Shown: positions 26,291 to 35,687 of the stretch, one piece after another
Numbering within the stretch: the stretch's first letter is position 1
Layout: each line of letters starts with the position of its first letter
DNA from: Oscillatoriaceae cyanobacterium M7585_C2015_266
Lineage (GTDB): Bacteria; Cyanobacteriota; Cyanobacteriia; Cyanobacteriales; Oscillatoriaceae
Reading direction: 5' to 3'
DNA: 54,958 nt
Assembly (NCBI GenBank): GCA_015295835.1
Contig: DVEG01000024.1
Location: 1-54,958 of the forward strand
Made by a program: the position numbers and the translations under genes
Notes under the pieces: model-generated
Told to the model about the DNA's origin: nothing
Database searches by the model: none
What the model saw: the letters and a program-made list of their open reading frames with translations, nothing else

Positions 26291-26332
26291 GTAACATCAG
26301 TTACAAAATCATGACAAATGCTTTGTTACTCT
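26291..26332 (+). promoter_or_regulatory. NtcA-activated promoter of nblR
   Basis: GTAACATCAGTTAC (26291-26304) fits the NtcA operator GTA-N8-TAC exactly and is itself palindromic (GTAAC/GTTAC). The -10 element TACTCT (26327-26332, consensus TA-N3-T) starts after 22 bases, the spacing of class II NtcA-activated promoters. Transcription would start near 26339, about 23 bases before the GTG of the regulator. The architecture predicts induction under nitrogen limitation. Confidence 0.75.
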
Positions 26333-26361
26333 TAAAAGCACCGACGTGAAGGTGTACTTCT

Positions 26362-27144
26362 GTGGGAGCAATTTGTATTCAAATCGTTGAGGGCAATCCT
26401 CATTTGCGATCGCTATTAGGCTGGCACTTACAGCAAGTCGGATATGGGGTATATCAATCAGCCGATATTCGTCATGCCAGGGAAATTTTCTACAATCGCC
26501 AACCTACACTGGTAATTCTCGACTCTGACTTGCCCGATGGCGATGGAATAGAGTATTGCCGCTGGATTAGCCAGCAGCAAGTATCAATGATTTTAATGTT
26601 GTCTGCCCGCAGCACAGAAGCTGATGTCGTGCAAGGCTTGAGAGCAGGGGCAGATGATTACTTGAAAAAACCCTTCGGAATGCAAGAATTTCTCGCTAGA
26701 GTCGAAGCCCTGCTGCGACGCCACCGCCATATCACCCCCCCGGCTTGCTTAAATTACGGCGATTTACAAATTGATCTCGTGCAGCGCCGCGTTCGCTTCC
26801 AAGGAGTTCCTATCGACTTGACGCCGCAAGAGTTCAGCTTGCTATACGTTCTCGCTCAGGCAAATGGCACACCCCTGTCACGTACAGAATTGTTACGTAG
26901 GGCATGGCCAGATGCGATCGATAACCCGCGCACTATCGACACACACGTTCTCTCCCTACGCAAAAAAATCGAAACCGATCCCCGACAACCCAGTCTGATT
27001 CAAACGGTTCGGAATGTGGGCTACAGATTTAATCCAGAAATACTCAATTGCAAGGCTACACCCCCAGGGGCAGCGGCAAATAACCAAAGCAAGCCACCCC
27101 GTACTCTATCTCAGGCTGGGGCAAATGATGCCCACCGCAATTAG
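26362..27144 (+). CDS. nblR: OmpR-family response regulator, NblR-like
   Basis: The product has 260 residues and starts with GTG at 26362 behind GAAGGTG. The receiver has phospho-acceptor Asp54 (VILDSDLPDGDG), LSARS and Lys in YLKKPFG, but the acidic pocket pair is reduced to VEGNPHLRS. The winged-helix DNA-binding domain includes LTPQEFSLLYVLAQ and NPRTIDTHVLSLRKKIE. Text and length match the cyanobacterial NblR group, which controls phycobilisome degradation and stress survival. NblR is reported to work without conventional phosphorylation, which fits the weak acidic pocket. The NtcA promoter upstream supports a nitrogen-stress role. Another OmpR-type regulator is the alternative. Confidence 0.75.
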   Translation: MGAICIQIVEGNPHLRSLLGWHLQQVGYGVYQSADIRHAREIFYNRQPTLVILDSDLPDGDGIEYCRWISQQQVSMILMLSARSTEADVVQGLRAGADDYLKKPFGMQEFLARVEALLRRHRHITPPACLNYGDLQIDLVQRRVRFQGVPIDLTPQEFSLLYVLAQANGTPLSRTELLRRAWPDAIDNPRTIDTHVLSLRKKIETDPRQPSLIQTVRNVGYRFNPEILNCKATPPGAAANNQSKPPRTLSQAGANDAHRN

Positions 27145-27164
27145 GGAATGGGTAATGCTAGTCA

Positions 27165-27911
27165 TTAACTCCATTCCTCGGCTTCTCTAGTTTCTGCCTG
27201 CACGATACTTTCATGTAATTGTTGCCAATCCAGTTGGCAAGCAGGTACGTCTTGCACGAGCTGACCATTTTGTAAGTGCAAGACACGAGTAGAAAATTCT
27301 CGGATAAGTTCTAATTGGTGATTAACCATAAGAATGGCGGTAGGAATGTCTGCTAGGCTTATCAGTAATTGCACTAGCTGCAAGGCACGTTTGGTATCAA
27401 CAGCAGCGGTGGGTTCGTCTAAAAGTAAGATTCTGGGTTCTAAAATTAAGGCGCGCGCGATCGCTACCAGTTGTCGCTCTCCGGCAGAAAGCTGTAATTC
27501 TTTTCGCGAAAGCCACTTTTCCGGAATTTGCAACTTTTCTAGCCACTTTCGCAGGCGTAGCTCAATTTCCTCTTGCTTTAAGCCTCGTAGTTTTAATGGA
27601 TAAGCGATCGCTTCCTTTACCGACATCCCTAACAATCGCGTTTCTTGCTGCACTAACATCACCTGTCGCCGCAATTCGATAACCGGGATTTGTCGATAAT
27701 TCCGCTCTTCTAGATATAGCGCTCCCCGTGTCGGCTCATTCAGACGATTGAGCAGCCGTAACAGAGAGGTTTTCCCTGCTCCCGATGGCCCTATTATAGC
27801 TATGCGCTCGCCCCTATTCACTATAAATGAAATATCCCTCAGTACGGGCACCATTCCCGCACCCCCCACTGTGACGCTCAGACTCACCTCCTCAACCCGC
27901 AATTCAGTCAT
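27165..27911 (-). CDS. ABC transporter ATP-binding protein
   Basis: The product has 248 residues and starts with ATG after AAGGAAAG. Walker A is IIGPSGAGKTSLLRLLNRL, the Q-loop region MLVQQETRLLG, the signature LSAGERQLVAIARAL, Walker B ILLLDEPTAAVD and the H-loop VNHQLE. It resembles the PstB/FetA-YbbL class of small importers or exporters with a LSxGE signature. No permease or binding protein gene adjoins it, so the partner and substrate are unknown. It is convergent with nblR (20-base gap). Confidence 0.88.
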   Translation of the reverse strand: MTELRVEEVSLSVTVGGAGMVPVLRDISFIVNRGERIAIIGPSGAGKTSLLRLLNRLNEPTRGALYLEERNYRQIPVIELRRQVMLVQQETRLLGMSVKEAIAYPLKLRGLKQEEIELRLRKWLEKLQIPEKWLSRKELQLSAGERQLVAIARALILEPRILLLDEPTAAVDTKRALQLVQLLISLADIPTAILMVNHQLELIREFSTRVLHLQNGQLVQDVPACQLDWQQLHESIVQAETREAEEWS

Positions 27912-27992
27912 CTTTCCTTAAGCAGAATTTTTCGCTCAAATCTTATAAGCCTAATCCCGATTTTATTCCTTATCTTTATATAAATTTTAAAT

Positions 27993-28006
27993 AAAAGTTA
28001 ACTTTT
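27993..28006. promoter_or_regulatory. perfect palindrome upstream of the kinase promoter
   Basis: AAAAGTTAACTTTT is a perfect 14-bp inverted repeat ending 17 bases before the -35 element at 28024. Its position suits a regulator binding site. No regulator can be assigned from sequence. Confidence 0.35.
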
Positions 28007-28023
28007 GATTAAACCTATAATAC

Positions 28024-28052
28024 TTGACAAAAGTAAAAATTTGTGATACGCT
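28024..28052 (+). promoter_or_regulatory. sigma70-type promoter of the histidine kinase
   Basis: TTGACA (28024-28029), a 17-base spacer and TACGCT (28047-28052). The leader would be about 160 bases to the ATG at 28220. Confidence 0.55.
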
Positions 28053-28219
28053 AAGAAGTTTAAGAGGTATAAGTAAAAATTAACTCAAGTAAAATTTACT
28101 AATGAGAAATCTATCAAAATAATTAAACAGTCTCTATAAGTAGCGCAAGATACGGTAAAGAAGCATAGAATATAGGAAATTAAAATAACAGGATAAAGTA
28201 TTTATTACTGTAAACAAAG

Positions 28220-31200
28220 ATGAAGCGGTTACATTTAAAAATTTTAAAAATTATTTTAGTAGGAGGTAATTATACTGACGCAGAAGAAATTAAAAAAATA
28301 TTAGCCCCTACATGGATATTTAAATGGGTGCCAAGCGAAAAGTTAAAAGAAGCACTCACACAGTTAAAGAAAAAATCTTTCAATATCACTTTTTTTTACC
28401 TGTCACTCCCAGACGCTTCGAGTTGGAATATCCTTAAACAATTGAAAGCAGCCGCACCCGATATACCAATAGTCGTAATCGGGGAATCTGATGATACAGC
28501 CATCGCCATACAGTGTATCCGCAAAGGCGCTCAAGAGTATTGCGTAAAAAGAGAAATAAACCAAACCTCCCTTACCCGCGTAATATACTGCGCTATAGAG
28601 CGAAGGCGCCAGCAAATCAGCAAAGTAGAAGAAAACGAATTAGAGATACTGCAGAGAAGTAAACAGCAACTTCAAGCTATTTTAGATTATGCTCCAGCCG
28701 TCATTTACATAAAAGATTTAAAGGGGCGATACTTATTGGGAAACCGCTATTGCGAAACTTTATTTAACACAGATAAAAAAGCTTTTCAAGGAAAAACAGA
28801 TTTTGATTTATTTCCCCAAGAAATAGCAGAAAAATTATGTAAAAATGACCAAGAAGTATTAGCTAAAAATTCAGCGATTCAGGTAGAAGAGATTATAACG
28901 CAAGCAGACGGATTACATACCTATATTAGCAGCAAATTTCCTCTGCGAGATGCTGCAACAGGAAAACCTTATGCAGTAGCAGGGATTTCTATAGACATTA
29001 CAGCTCTCAAAAAAGCAGAAGCAGAGAGCGAGCAGTTTTTTAACACTTCCCTCGATATGCTTTGTATTGTAGGGTTCGACGGTTATTTCAAGCGCATAAA
29101 CCCGGTTTGGGAAAAAACACTAGGTTACAGCAAAGAAGAAATTTTATCAAAGCAATTTATAGAATTAATACATCCAGAAGATAGAGAAAATACATTGAAA
29201 GAAATACAAAAACTGAGCGCAGGATCAGGAACAGTAGATTTTGAAAATCGCTATCGGTGCAAAGACGGCTCTTATAGATGGTTAACGTGGAAAAGTGTGC
29301 CGTTTGTACAAGAAGGGTTAATTTATGCAATTGCTAGCGATATTAGCGATCGCAAAGCAGCTGAAATAGAAAAAATACAATTAATAGAATCCCTGCAAAA
29401 AAGCGAAGCACGACATCGAGCGTTATTAGACGCAATACCAGACATGATGTTTCGCTGTAGTGCCGACGGCACATATATAGACTTCAAACCTGCTAAAGGC
29501 ATAAAACCATTAATACCCCCTAGTTTATTTATCGGGAAAAAAATAACAGAAGTGCTGCCGCCCGAGTTAGCAGAAAAAGTAATGGAGGCTCATACAAAAG
29601 CACTTTCTACAGAAAAAACTCAAATTTTAGAGTATCAACTAGAAAAAGACGGGGAAACACGCTATTACGAAGCTCGCATAGTAGCAGTAAAAAGATATAA
29701 TGAAAGTATAGCCATCATACGGGATATAACCAAACGCAAGCAAGCTGAAATAGCGCTTCTCGCAGCAAACGAAAGATTACAGCTAGCCATAGAAAGCACT
29801 AAATTGGGGCTTTGGGATTGGGATATCCGCACCGGAGAAACATATTTCAGCCCACAATGGAAAGCAATGCTAGGTTATGAAGAAAACGAGATAAAAAATA
29901 ATTATTTATCTTGGGAGCGACTGATACACCCTGAAGACTTGCCGCATGTAATAGAAACTATCAGGGCTTGTATAGAAAGTCGTTTTCCCTTGTATGAAAT
30001 AGAATTTCGCATGAAAAATAAATCCGGTGGATGGCAATGGATTTTAGCTCATGGTAAAATATTCCTACGCGACGAATCAGGAACGCCACTGCGAATGATA
30101 GGAACCCACAAAGATATAACCGCTCGGAAGATGGCTGAAGAATTTTTAAAGCAGCAATTGAAGCGAGAGCGGTTGTTAAATACCATGCAAGAGCGGATTC
30201 GTTCGTCGCTAAATTTACAGGAAGTTTTGACAACAGCGGTAGAAGAAGTGCGGCAATTTTTACAAGTGGAGCGTGCGCTGATTTATCGCTTTAACCAGGA
30301 TTGGAGTGGGAAAATTATTGTAGAGTCAGTAGAGAAGGGTTGGCAGTCGCTTGCGGGAATTAATATTCCAGAGAAATGCTTTGCAGAAAAATGCGTATCT
30401 CTGTATGAAAAAGGAAGTATTTATGCGAGCGCAGACATTAACGAAAGTGAGCTCAACCACTGTTATTTTAGTTTTTTTGATCAGTTTCAGGTGCGAGCAA
30501 AATTGATATTGCCGATTTGGCTAGGAGAAAACTTGTGGGGGATGTTGGTTGTGCATCAATGTAGCGGTTCAAGACATTGGCAAGAATACGAGATAGCCTC
30601 ACTGCAAAATTTCGGAGTACAATTAGCGCTCGCCATCCAACAATGCACACTTTTTGAACAAGCTCAAACTGAAATTGCCGAACGCCGACTAGCAGAAGAA
30701 GCCCTACGCCTTTCAGAAGCTCGTGAGCGAGAAAAAGCCGCCCAACTCAAAGCTACCCTACAGAAACTGAGTTCCGCCCAAGCCCAGCTTGTGCAAAACG
30801 AAAAAATGGCTAGCTTAGGGCAACTGGTAGCGGGAATTGCCCACGAAATTAACAATCCCATCAGTTTTATTTACGGCAACATCAATTATGCCCATCAATA
30901 TGCCAGTGAATTAATAAGACTCGTGCAACTTTATCAGAAATACTATCCCGAACCCGTACAATCGATTCAAAAAGAAATTGAAGAAATTGAGCTTGATTTT
31001 ATAAAAGAAGACTTCTTCAATTTGCTACAATCGATGCGAGAAGGAGCCAAACGCATCCGCGAAATCGTCCAGGCTCTGCGCAGTTTTTCGCGACTAGATG
31101 AATCAGTCCTAAAGGCAGTCAATATTCACGAAGGTATAGACAGCACTCTATTGATTTTACAGAACCGATTGAAAGATACAAGGAAGAGACCGGAAATTAA

Positions 31201-31699
31201 AGTCATTAAAGAATACGGCGATTTACCGCTTGTAGAGTGCTATGCAGGAGATTTGAATCAGGTATTTATGAATTTAATCCTTAATGCAATTGATGCCTTA
31301 GAAGAAAAAAGTGTGCAGCGTGGAGTGTGCAACGGGAAAGTAAAAGAAACAGAAGAGTTAGTTGCTTTAAATTTAACTCAGAATAACGAGGCAATGCTCC
31401 TACAAGAAACAAAATATCCCACTATTCGTATTCGTACGAAATTGCTACAGGGAGATAGAGTAAGTATATCCATAGCTGACAATGGCCCAGGCATACCTTC
31501 AGAAATACAGTCACGTATATTCGATCCTTTTTTTACCACTAAACCAGTAGGATCAGGTACAGGTTTGGGTTTATCAATCAGCTACCAGATAGTTAAAAAA
31601 CACGGCGGAAATTTGAATTTTTTTTCAACCCCAGGGAAAGGGGCAGAGTTCATTATCGAACTGCCTGTGCAGCAGAAAGCTAGTCTGGTAAAAGTGTAA
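28220..31699 (+). CDS. multi-PAS/GAF sensor histidine kinase with degenerate receiver
   Basis: The product has 1159 residues. The order is receiver-like domain (about 8-130), four PAS/PAC units (about 150-270, 275-385, 395-510, 515-645; IHPEDRENT, IHPEDLPHV), GAF (655-815), a coiled linker, HisKA with His875 (GIAHEINNP), and HATPase (NLILNAIDALEE, DNGPGIP, GTGLGLSIS). The receiver lacks the phospho-acceptor: FFYLSLPD has Tyr60 where Asp is expected, and the acidic pair is replaced by VGGNYTD, so it is probably a pseudo-receiver. No membrane helices are seen, so it is cytoplasmic. The signal and partner regulator are unknown; NblR lies 1.1 kb away, but nothing shows that they are a pair. Confidence 0.9.
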   Translation: MKRLHLKILKIILVGGNYTDAEEIKKILAPTWIFKWVPSEKLKEALTQLKKKSFNITFFYLSLPDASSWNILKQLKAAAPDIPIVVIGESDDTAIAIQCIRKGAQEYCVKREINQTSLTRVIYCAIERRRQQISKVEENELEILQRSKQQLQAILDYAPAVIYIKDLKGRYLLGNRYCETLFNTDKKAFQGKTDFDLFPQEIAEKLCKNDQEVLAKNSAIQVEEIITQADGLHTYISSKFPLRDAATGKPYAVAGISIDITALKKAEAESEQFFNTSLDMLCIVGFDGYFKRINPVWEKTLGYSKEEILSKQFIELIHPEDRENTLKEIQKLSAGSGTVDFENRYRCKDGSYRWLTWKSVPFVQEGLIYAIASDISDRKAAEIEKIQLIESLQKSEARHRALLDAIPDMMFRCSADGTYIDFKPAKGIKPLIPPSLFIGKKITEVLPPELAEKVMEAHTKALSTEKTQILEYQLEKDGETRYYEARIVAVKRYNESIAIIRDITKRKQAEIALLAANERLQLAIESTKLGLWDWDIRTGETYFSPQWKAMLGYEENEIKNNYLSWERLIHPEDLPHVIETIRACIESRFPLYEIEFRMKNKSGGWQWILAHGKIFLRDESGTPLRMIGTHKDITARKMAEEFLKQQLKRERLLNTMQERIRSSLNLQEVLTTAVEEVRQFLQVERALIYRFNQDWSGKIIVESVEKGWQSLAGINIPEKCFAEKCVSLYEKGSIYASADINESELNHCYFSFFDQFQVRAKLILPIWLGENLWGMLVVHQCSGSRHWQEYEIASLQNFGVQLALAIQQCTLFEQAQTEIAERRLAEEALRLSEAREREKAAQLKATLQKLSSAQAQLVQNEKMASLGQLVAGIAHEINNPISFIYGNINYAHQYASELIRLVQLYQKYYPEPVQSIQKEIEEIELDFIKEDFFNLLQSMREGAKRIREIVQALRSFSRLDESVLKAVNIHEGIDSTLLILQNRLKDTRKRPEIKVIKEYGDLPLVECYAGDLNQVFMNLILNAIDALEEKSVQRGVCNGKVKETEELVALNLTQNNEAMLLQETKYPTIRIRTKLLQGDRVSISIADNGPGIPSEIQSRIFDPFFTTKPVGSGTGLGLSISYQIVKKHGGNLNFFSTPGKGAEFIIELPVQQKASLVKV

Positions 31700-31710
31700 T
31701 TATTAATTTT

Positions 31711-32304
31711 TTAATTGGTAATTGCTGAACCGACAAATACAGTCGAGATAACCCAGCTATCCGTCAACAACAGGAGTAGAGTAAATGCTAGCAAAATCAG
31801 ATACATCCAGGGTTGTGCCAGAGGGCGCACGTCACTTGTATCGATACCGGTTTTCGCTTGCACTAAATTGACTAAGCGAGCAAATCCAGCTACACGCATC
31901 GGCAGTAAATATCCTTCCCCTGACTTGCTTAAGAAATAGTAAACTAAACCTCCTTGCCCTGTAGTGCGAGGTTTGAGGGCTTGCACCTCTGCCCAAGGCA
32001 AAAACCATCCCTTGCGAAATAAACGGGGAACCCATTTGGGATAGGTGACGTGAATTCCTTGCTCATCCAAGACTACACGCTCACTCAGAGCAGCATAGAG
32101 TGCCAGAAAGCCGAAACCCAAACCTAACCAGAGAAATAAAGGCGGTATTGGAGTGCCAGTCACCTGCGATAAGAAAGGTAAGGGAAGAGTGAGGGCGATG
32201 TAGAGACTTAAAAGAGTTAGACGAATTAGGGGAGAAATACGGAAAATCGCCGCCGAATCTAATGCGCTCGCCGCAACGTTTGACACAGAAAAGTTTTCTT
32301 GCAT
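31711..32304 (-). CDS. conserved cyanobacterial membrane protein
   Basis: The product has 197 residues. Two membrane helices lie near the N-terminus (about 25-70), then a soluble segment with VVLDEQGIHVTYPKWVPRLF and WFLPWAEVQALKPRTTGQGG, resembling a PH-like/bacterial PH fold. A C-terminal helix follows (MYLILLAFTLLLLLTDSWVI). I considered Ycf4 but the motifs do not match. I know no function. It ends 11 bases from the convergent kinase stop. Confidence 0.7.
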   Translation of the reverse strand: MQENFSVSNVAASALDSAAIFRISPLIRLTLLSLYIALTLPLPFLSQVTGTPIPPLFLWLGLGFGFLALYAALSERVVLDEQGIHVTYPKWVPRLFRKGWFLPWAEVQALKPRTTGQGGLVYYFLSKSGEGYLLPMRVAGFARLVNLVQAKTGIDTSDVRPLAQPWMYLILLAFTLLLLLTDSWVISTVFVGSAITN

Positions 32305-32412
32305 AGCGATAGTTGAGGGCGCGATTGACTCACGCCCAATTTAATCTTTTATTTTATTATAGTAGCTTTTGGGAAGCTACAATTAACTATCCCAAAGCAC
32401 TTTAAAATTTGA

Positions 32413-32805
32413 TTAATCAACGGCAGTAAGAGCCGGTGTCATTAAAGATTTTATCTTACCTCTGTTGTTAGATGTGGTTTGGATTCCTGATTTGTGAATA
32501 GTGATTTCTTCTTTTGGTTCGTCTTCGCGCTTGCCAAAAGATTGAATTTCATCGCTGATACGTAAGCGGTGGCAAGGTATTTTATCTGATAGAATAGCAG
32601 TAGCCATCATACCGGTATGGATTTCTAATAGAGCTTCAGGGAAAGCTTCAAATACCAGACGCTGCCCTGGGAAAACAACTCTTTCAAAGTACCAGTTGGG
32701 AATATTTGTAATCCGAACTACTTGGATCTTGCTAGAGGCATTAACGTAGCAGCAAAGGATTTCACCGGAACGATCAGCGGGTAAGGGATCGAGGATTTGA
32801 GCCAT
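32413..32805 (-). CDS. DUF1830 domain protein
   Basis: 130 residues from the ATG at 32805 (MAQILDPLPADRSGEILCCY); a TTG eight codons upstream is less likely. The conserved core is CCYVNASSKIQVVRITNIPN, then WYFERVVFPGQRLVFEAFPE and LEIHTG. This is a small cyanobacterial family of unknown function, probably a soluble beta protein. The tail is Lys/Glu-rich. It is divergent from the radical SAM gene. Confidence 0.88.
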   Translation of the reverse strand: MAQILDPLPADRSGEILCCYVNASSKIQVVRITNIPNWYFERVVFPGQRLVFEAFPEALLEIHTGMMATAILSDKIPCHRLRISDEIQSFGKREDEPKEEITIHKSGIQTTSNNRGKIKSLMTPALTAVD

Positions 32806-33117
32806 GACAACTGAGGAGCTAGACGCCAAAATGATTTACAAACAAACCTTAACACCCTGCGATCCCCATATGCTGTAAACCCGGCTACCAATTGCCCGCT
32901 CGCCTGCTAAATTTTCATCAAAAATCAGGAAACAAAATGTTAAATTTTTATTATCATTGTTATCACTTCCCTCAATAACTGCACATGAGCCTCCTAGCAT
33001 AGAGCTGCTGGCAGAGAAAAAATTCCCAACTCCTACTCAGCACTTTTCCCTCCTTAGCGGTAATATTGTTAAGTTATATAAAGAACTCTTAAAAAAAACC
33101 TTAACCCCTCTACCGCT

Positions 33118-34695
33118 ATGGAAAATCGCATCCTCTATGTTCGCCTCCCATGTAACCCTATCTTTCCCATAGGAGTAGTTTACCTAGCTGATCATGTCCA
33201 CAAACTGTTTCCCAACATAGAACAGCGAATTTTCGACTTGGGAACAGTGCCGCCCTTAGATTTTGCCAGAGCGCTGGATGCCTGTATAGATCAATTCCAG
33301 CCAGAACTGCTAGTATTTTCCTGGCGGGATATTCAAATTTACGCGCCAGTGGGAGGGCGGGGCGGCAATCCCCTACAAAACGCTTTCGAGTTCTACTACG
33401 CCAAGAATCCACTAATAAAATTGCGAGGAGCCTTGGGAGGGCTACGAGTAGCAACAGCCTACTACACGGAATTGTGGCGTAATTTGGGGCTGATTAAACG
33501 AGGACTAAAACGTGCCCGCAAATACAACCCTAACGCCCGAGCTGTAGTAGGAGGCGGTGCCGTGAGCGTGTTTTACGAGCAACTTGGGCATTCTTTGCCC
33601 TCTGGAACGATTGTGTCAGTCGGCGAAGGCGAAAAACTACTAGAAAAATTACTGCGCGGCGAAGATATCAGCAGTGAGCGCTGCTTTGTAGTGGGCGAAA
33701 CAAAACCGCGCCCTCGCATGATCCACGAAAGCCCCACTCCCATTGAAAAAACAGCCTGTAACTACGACTACATCGAAACTATTTGGCCAGAATTCCAATA
33801 TTATCTGCAAGACCAAGATTTTTACATAGGAGTACAAACCAAACGCGGCTGCCCCCACAACTGCTGTTACTGTATCTACACCGTAATTGAAGGTAAGCAG
33901 GTGCGAATTAATCCAGCTGATGAAGTAGTCGCTGAAATGCGCCTACTGTATAATCGCGGCGTCCGCAACTTTTGGTTTACTGATGCCCAGTTTATACCGG
34001 CACGCCGATTTATTAACGATGCTATCGAGTTGCTACAGAAAATTATCGATGCCGGCATGAAAGATATCCATTGGGCAGCTTACATCCGAGCTGATAACCT
34101 GACGCCCCAACTGTGCGACTTAATGGTAAAAACCGGAATGAATTACTTTGAAATCGGTATCACTAGCGGTTCGCAAGCATTGGTACGCAAAATGCGTATG
34201 GGTTACAACCTGCGCACGGTGCTGCAAAACTGTCGCGATTTGAAGGCGGCTGGTTTTAATGATTTAGTTTCGGTAAATTACTCTTTTAATGTTATTGACG
34301 AAACTTTTGATACTATTCGGCAAACAATTGCTTATCACCGCGAGTTAGAACGGATTTTTGGGGAAGATAAAGTCGAACCGGCTATTTTCTTTATCGGATT
34401 ACAGCCACACACCCATTTGGAAGAATATGCTTTTAAGCATAATATTATTAAGCCTGGTTACAATCCGATGAGCTTAATGCCTTGGACGGCTCGTAAATTG
34501 CTCTGGAATCCTGAACCTCTCGGCTCATTTTTTGGAGAAGTTTGCTTAGAGGCTTGGCGGCGAAATCCTAATGATTTCGGACGTGAAGTGATGCGAATTT
34601 TGGAAGAACGTCTCGGCTGTGCAGAGTTAGAAGAGGCTCTCTCGGCTCCAATTGAGGAAAAAGAAAATAAACAAAAGCAATTGGTTGCTGTTTGA
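33118..34695 (+). CDS. B12-binding-type radical SAM protein
   Basis: The product has 525 residues. The N-terminal Rossmann/cobalamin-like region (RILYVRLPCNPIFPIGVVYL, ARAVVGGGAVSVFYEQLG) precedes the radical SAM core. That core has the CxxxCxxC cluster motif RGCPHNCCYCIY near residue 245, then NFWFTDAQFIPARRFI and YFEIGITSGSQALVRKM. It should bind a 4Fe-4S cluster and cleave S-adenosylmethionine. I recall the family being labelled a photosystem II high-light acclimation radical SAM protein in cyanobacteria, but cannot verify that here. The substrate is unknown. It is monocistronic. Confidence 0.82.
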   Translation: MENRILYVRLPCNPIFPIGVVYLADHVHKLFPNIEQRIFDLGTVPPLDFARALDACIDQFQPELLVFSWRDIQIYAPVGGRGGNPLQNAFEFYYAKNPLIKLRGALGGLRVATAYYTELWRNLGLIKRGLKRARKYNPNARAVVGGGAVSVFYEQLGHSLPSGTIVSVGEGEKLLEKLLRGEDISSERCFVVGETKPRPRMIHESPTPIEKTACNYDYIETIWPEFQYYLQDQDFYIGVQTKRGCPHNCCYCIYTVIEGKQVRINPADEVVAEMRLLYNRGVRNFWFTDAQFIPARRFINDAIELLQKIIDAGMKDIHWAAYIRADNLTPQLCDLMVKTGMNYFEIGITSGSQALVRKMRMGYNLRTVLQNCRDLKAAGFNDLVSVNYSFNVIDETFDTIRQTIAYHRELERIFGEDKVEPAIFFIGLQPHTHLEEYAFKHNIIKPGYNPMSLMPWTARKLLWNPEPLGSFFGEVCLEAWRRNPNDFGREVMRILEERLGCAELEEALSAPIEEKENKQKQLVAV

Positions 34696-34733
34696 GGTAT
34701 AATGGGGAATTAGGGAATTAAGGGAAACATCCC

Positions 34734-35570
34734 CTAGAGAGTAGAAGGCTGGTTTTGTCTGGCGAGTTTGTACATAAATAAAGCCAGTGCCGATAAAAAT
34801 AGCAATCCTGTTAAACTCGCCAGGGGATTGCGATCAATTCCCGTAAGCCACTGCGGTACCTTTGGAGAATACTGCACGAGGTGACCGATATTTATAATAT
34901 AATAGCCCCAAACTAAACCAGCGTGCAATCCTATCGGTAAACCGAGTAATCCTAAACGCCCTCGCTTTGCCCAAACTAAAGTTAAACCTAGTAAGAATAA
35001 AGCCGGAAAAGTAATAAAAGTGCGGAGTATTTCTGAAGGGGGTTTGAGAAAATGCGCTATGGCAAAAATAGCTGCATTTACCCAGAGAGAGGTGTGACGG
35101 CTATAATCTCGCTGTAATTCATCAAGCAACCAGCCCCGGAATACTAATTCTTCGGCAAAGCTAATACCGAGAGCGCTCAACAGCCCTTCTAGGGCAATTT
35201 TTGGTAAAAAATGCGGTGAGGGTTGCCACTCAATCCATCCTAGTATTCGTTGTAGAAAGAATAAGCTGAATACGAGCAGCCAACCAATCAAAAGCCCTAT
35301 GAGTAAGTCTTTACTGTTTTGAAGGGTTGCTTCTAAACCATAAGTTTTTAAAAGCTGAGGCTGTTGGTAGACATTTTTACCCCAAAATTGCAATAGTAGT
35401 AGGAAGTCGAGAAATAACAACCCCATTGTCAAAATAGTGGCTAAATTGCGATCGCTAATCACTAAAGAAATAGGCAAAGCGAGCGGTAACCACAGCCCTG
35501 CTAAGATAAATAAAAAAATCACCAACCGTAGCGGTGCTGGATAACTAGCAACATACCTTACAGTTAACAT
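34734..35570 (-). CDS. CPBP family intramembrane metalloprotease
   Basis: The product has 278 residues with about eight hydrophobic helices. The Abi/CPBP motifs are complete: EELVFRG (EExxxR) near residue 142, FAIAHF (FxxxH), and the third motif GLHAGLVWG. It is an Rce1/Abi-like integral membrane protein, probably a protease. It is transcribed away from the ATPase/nuclease cluster and shares its 117-base upstream region. Abi-family proteases sometimes accompany immunity systems, but here it may simply be a neighbour. Confidence 0.88.
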   Translation of the reverse strand: MLTVRYVASYPAPLRLVIFLFILAGLWLPLALPISLVISDRNLATILTMGLLFLDFLLLLQFWGKNVYQQPQLLKTYGLEATLQNSKDLLIGLLIGWLLVFSLFFLQRILGWIEWQPSPHFLPKIALEGLLSALGISFAEELVFRGWLLDELQRDYSRHTSLWVNAAIFAIAHFLKPPSEILRTFITFPALFLLGLTLVWAKRGRLGLLGLPIGLHAGLVWGYYIINIGHLVQYSPKVPQWLTGIDRNPLASLTGLLFLSALALFMYKLARQNQPSTL

Positions 35571-35687
35571 ACCGCCCTATCCCCATTACCCCCAATCCCG
35601 GCTTACCACCTTATATCCATCTTATACCGAAAGTAAAAATCGCTATAGAATTAAGATTCGGGCGTCATTGAAAGTCAAGCGGTTAAA

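Noticed and set aside
31711-32304. Ycf4 photosystem I assembly protein
   Set aside because: Topology is similar but the characteristic Ycf4 sequence motifs are absent; left as a conserved membrane protein.
34734-35570. CPBP protease as part of the ATPase/nuclease system
   Set aside because: It is transcribed divergently and is a common standalone cyanobacterial gene; membership is not supported.
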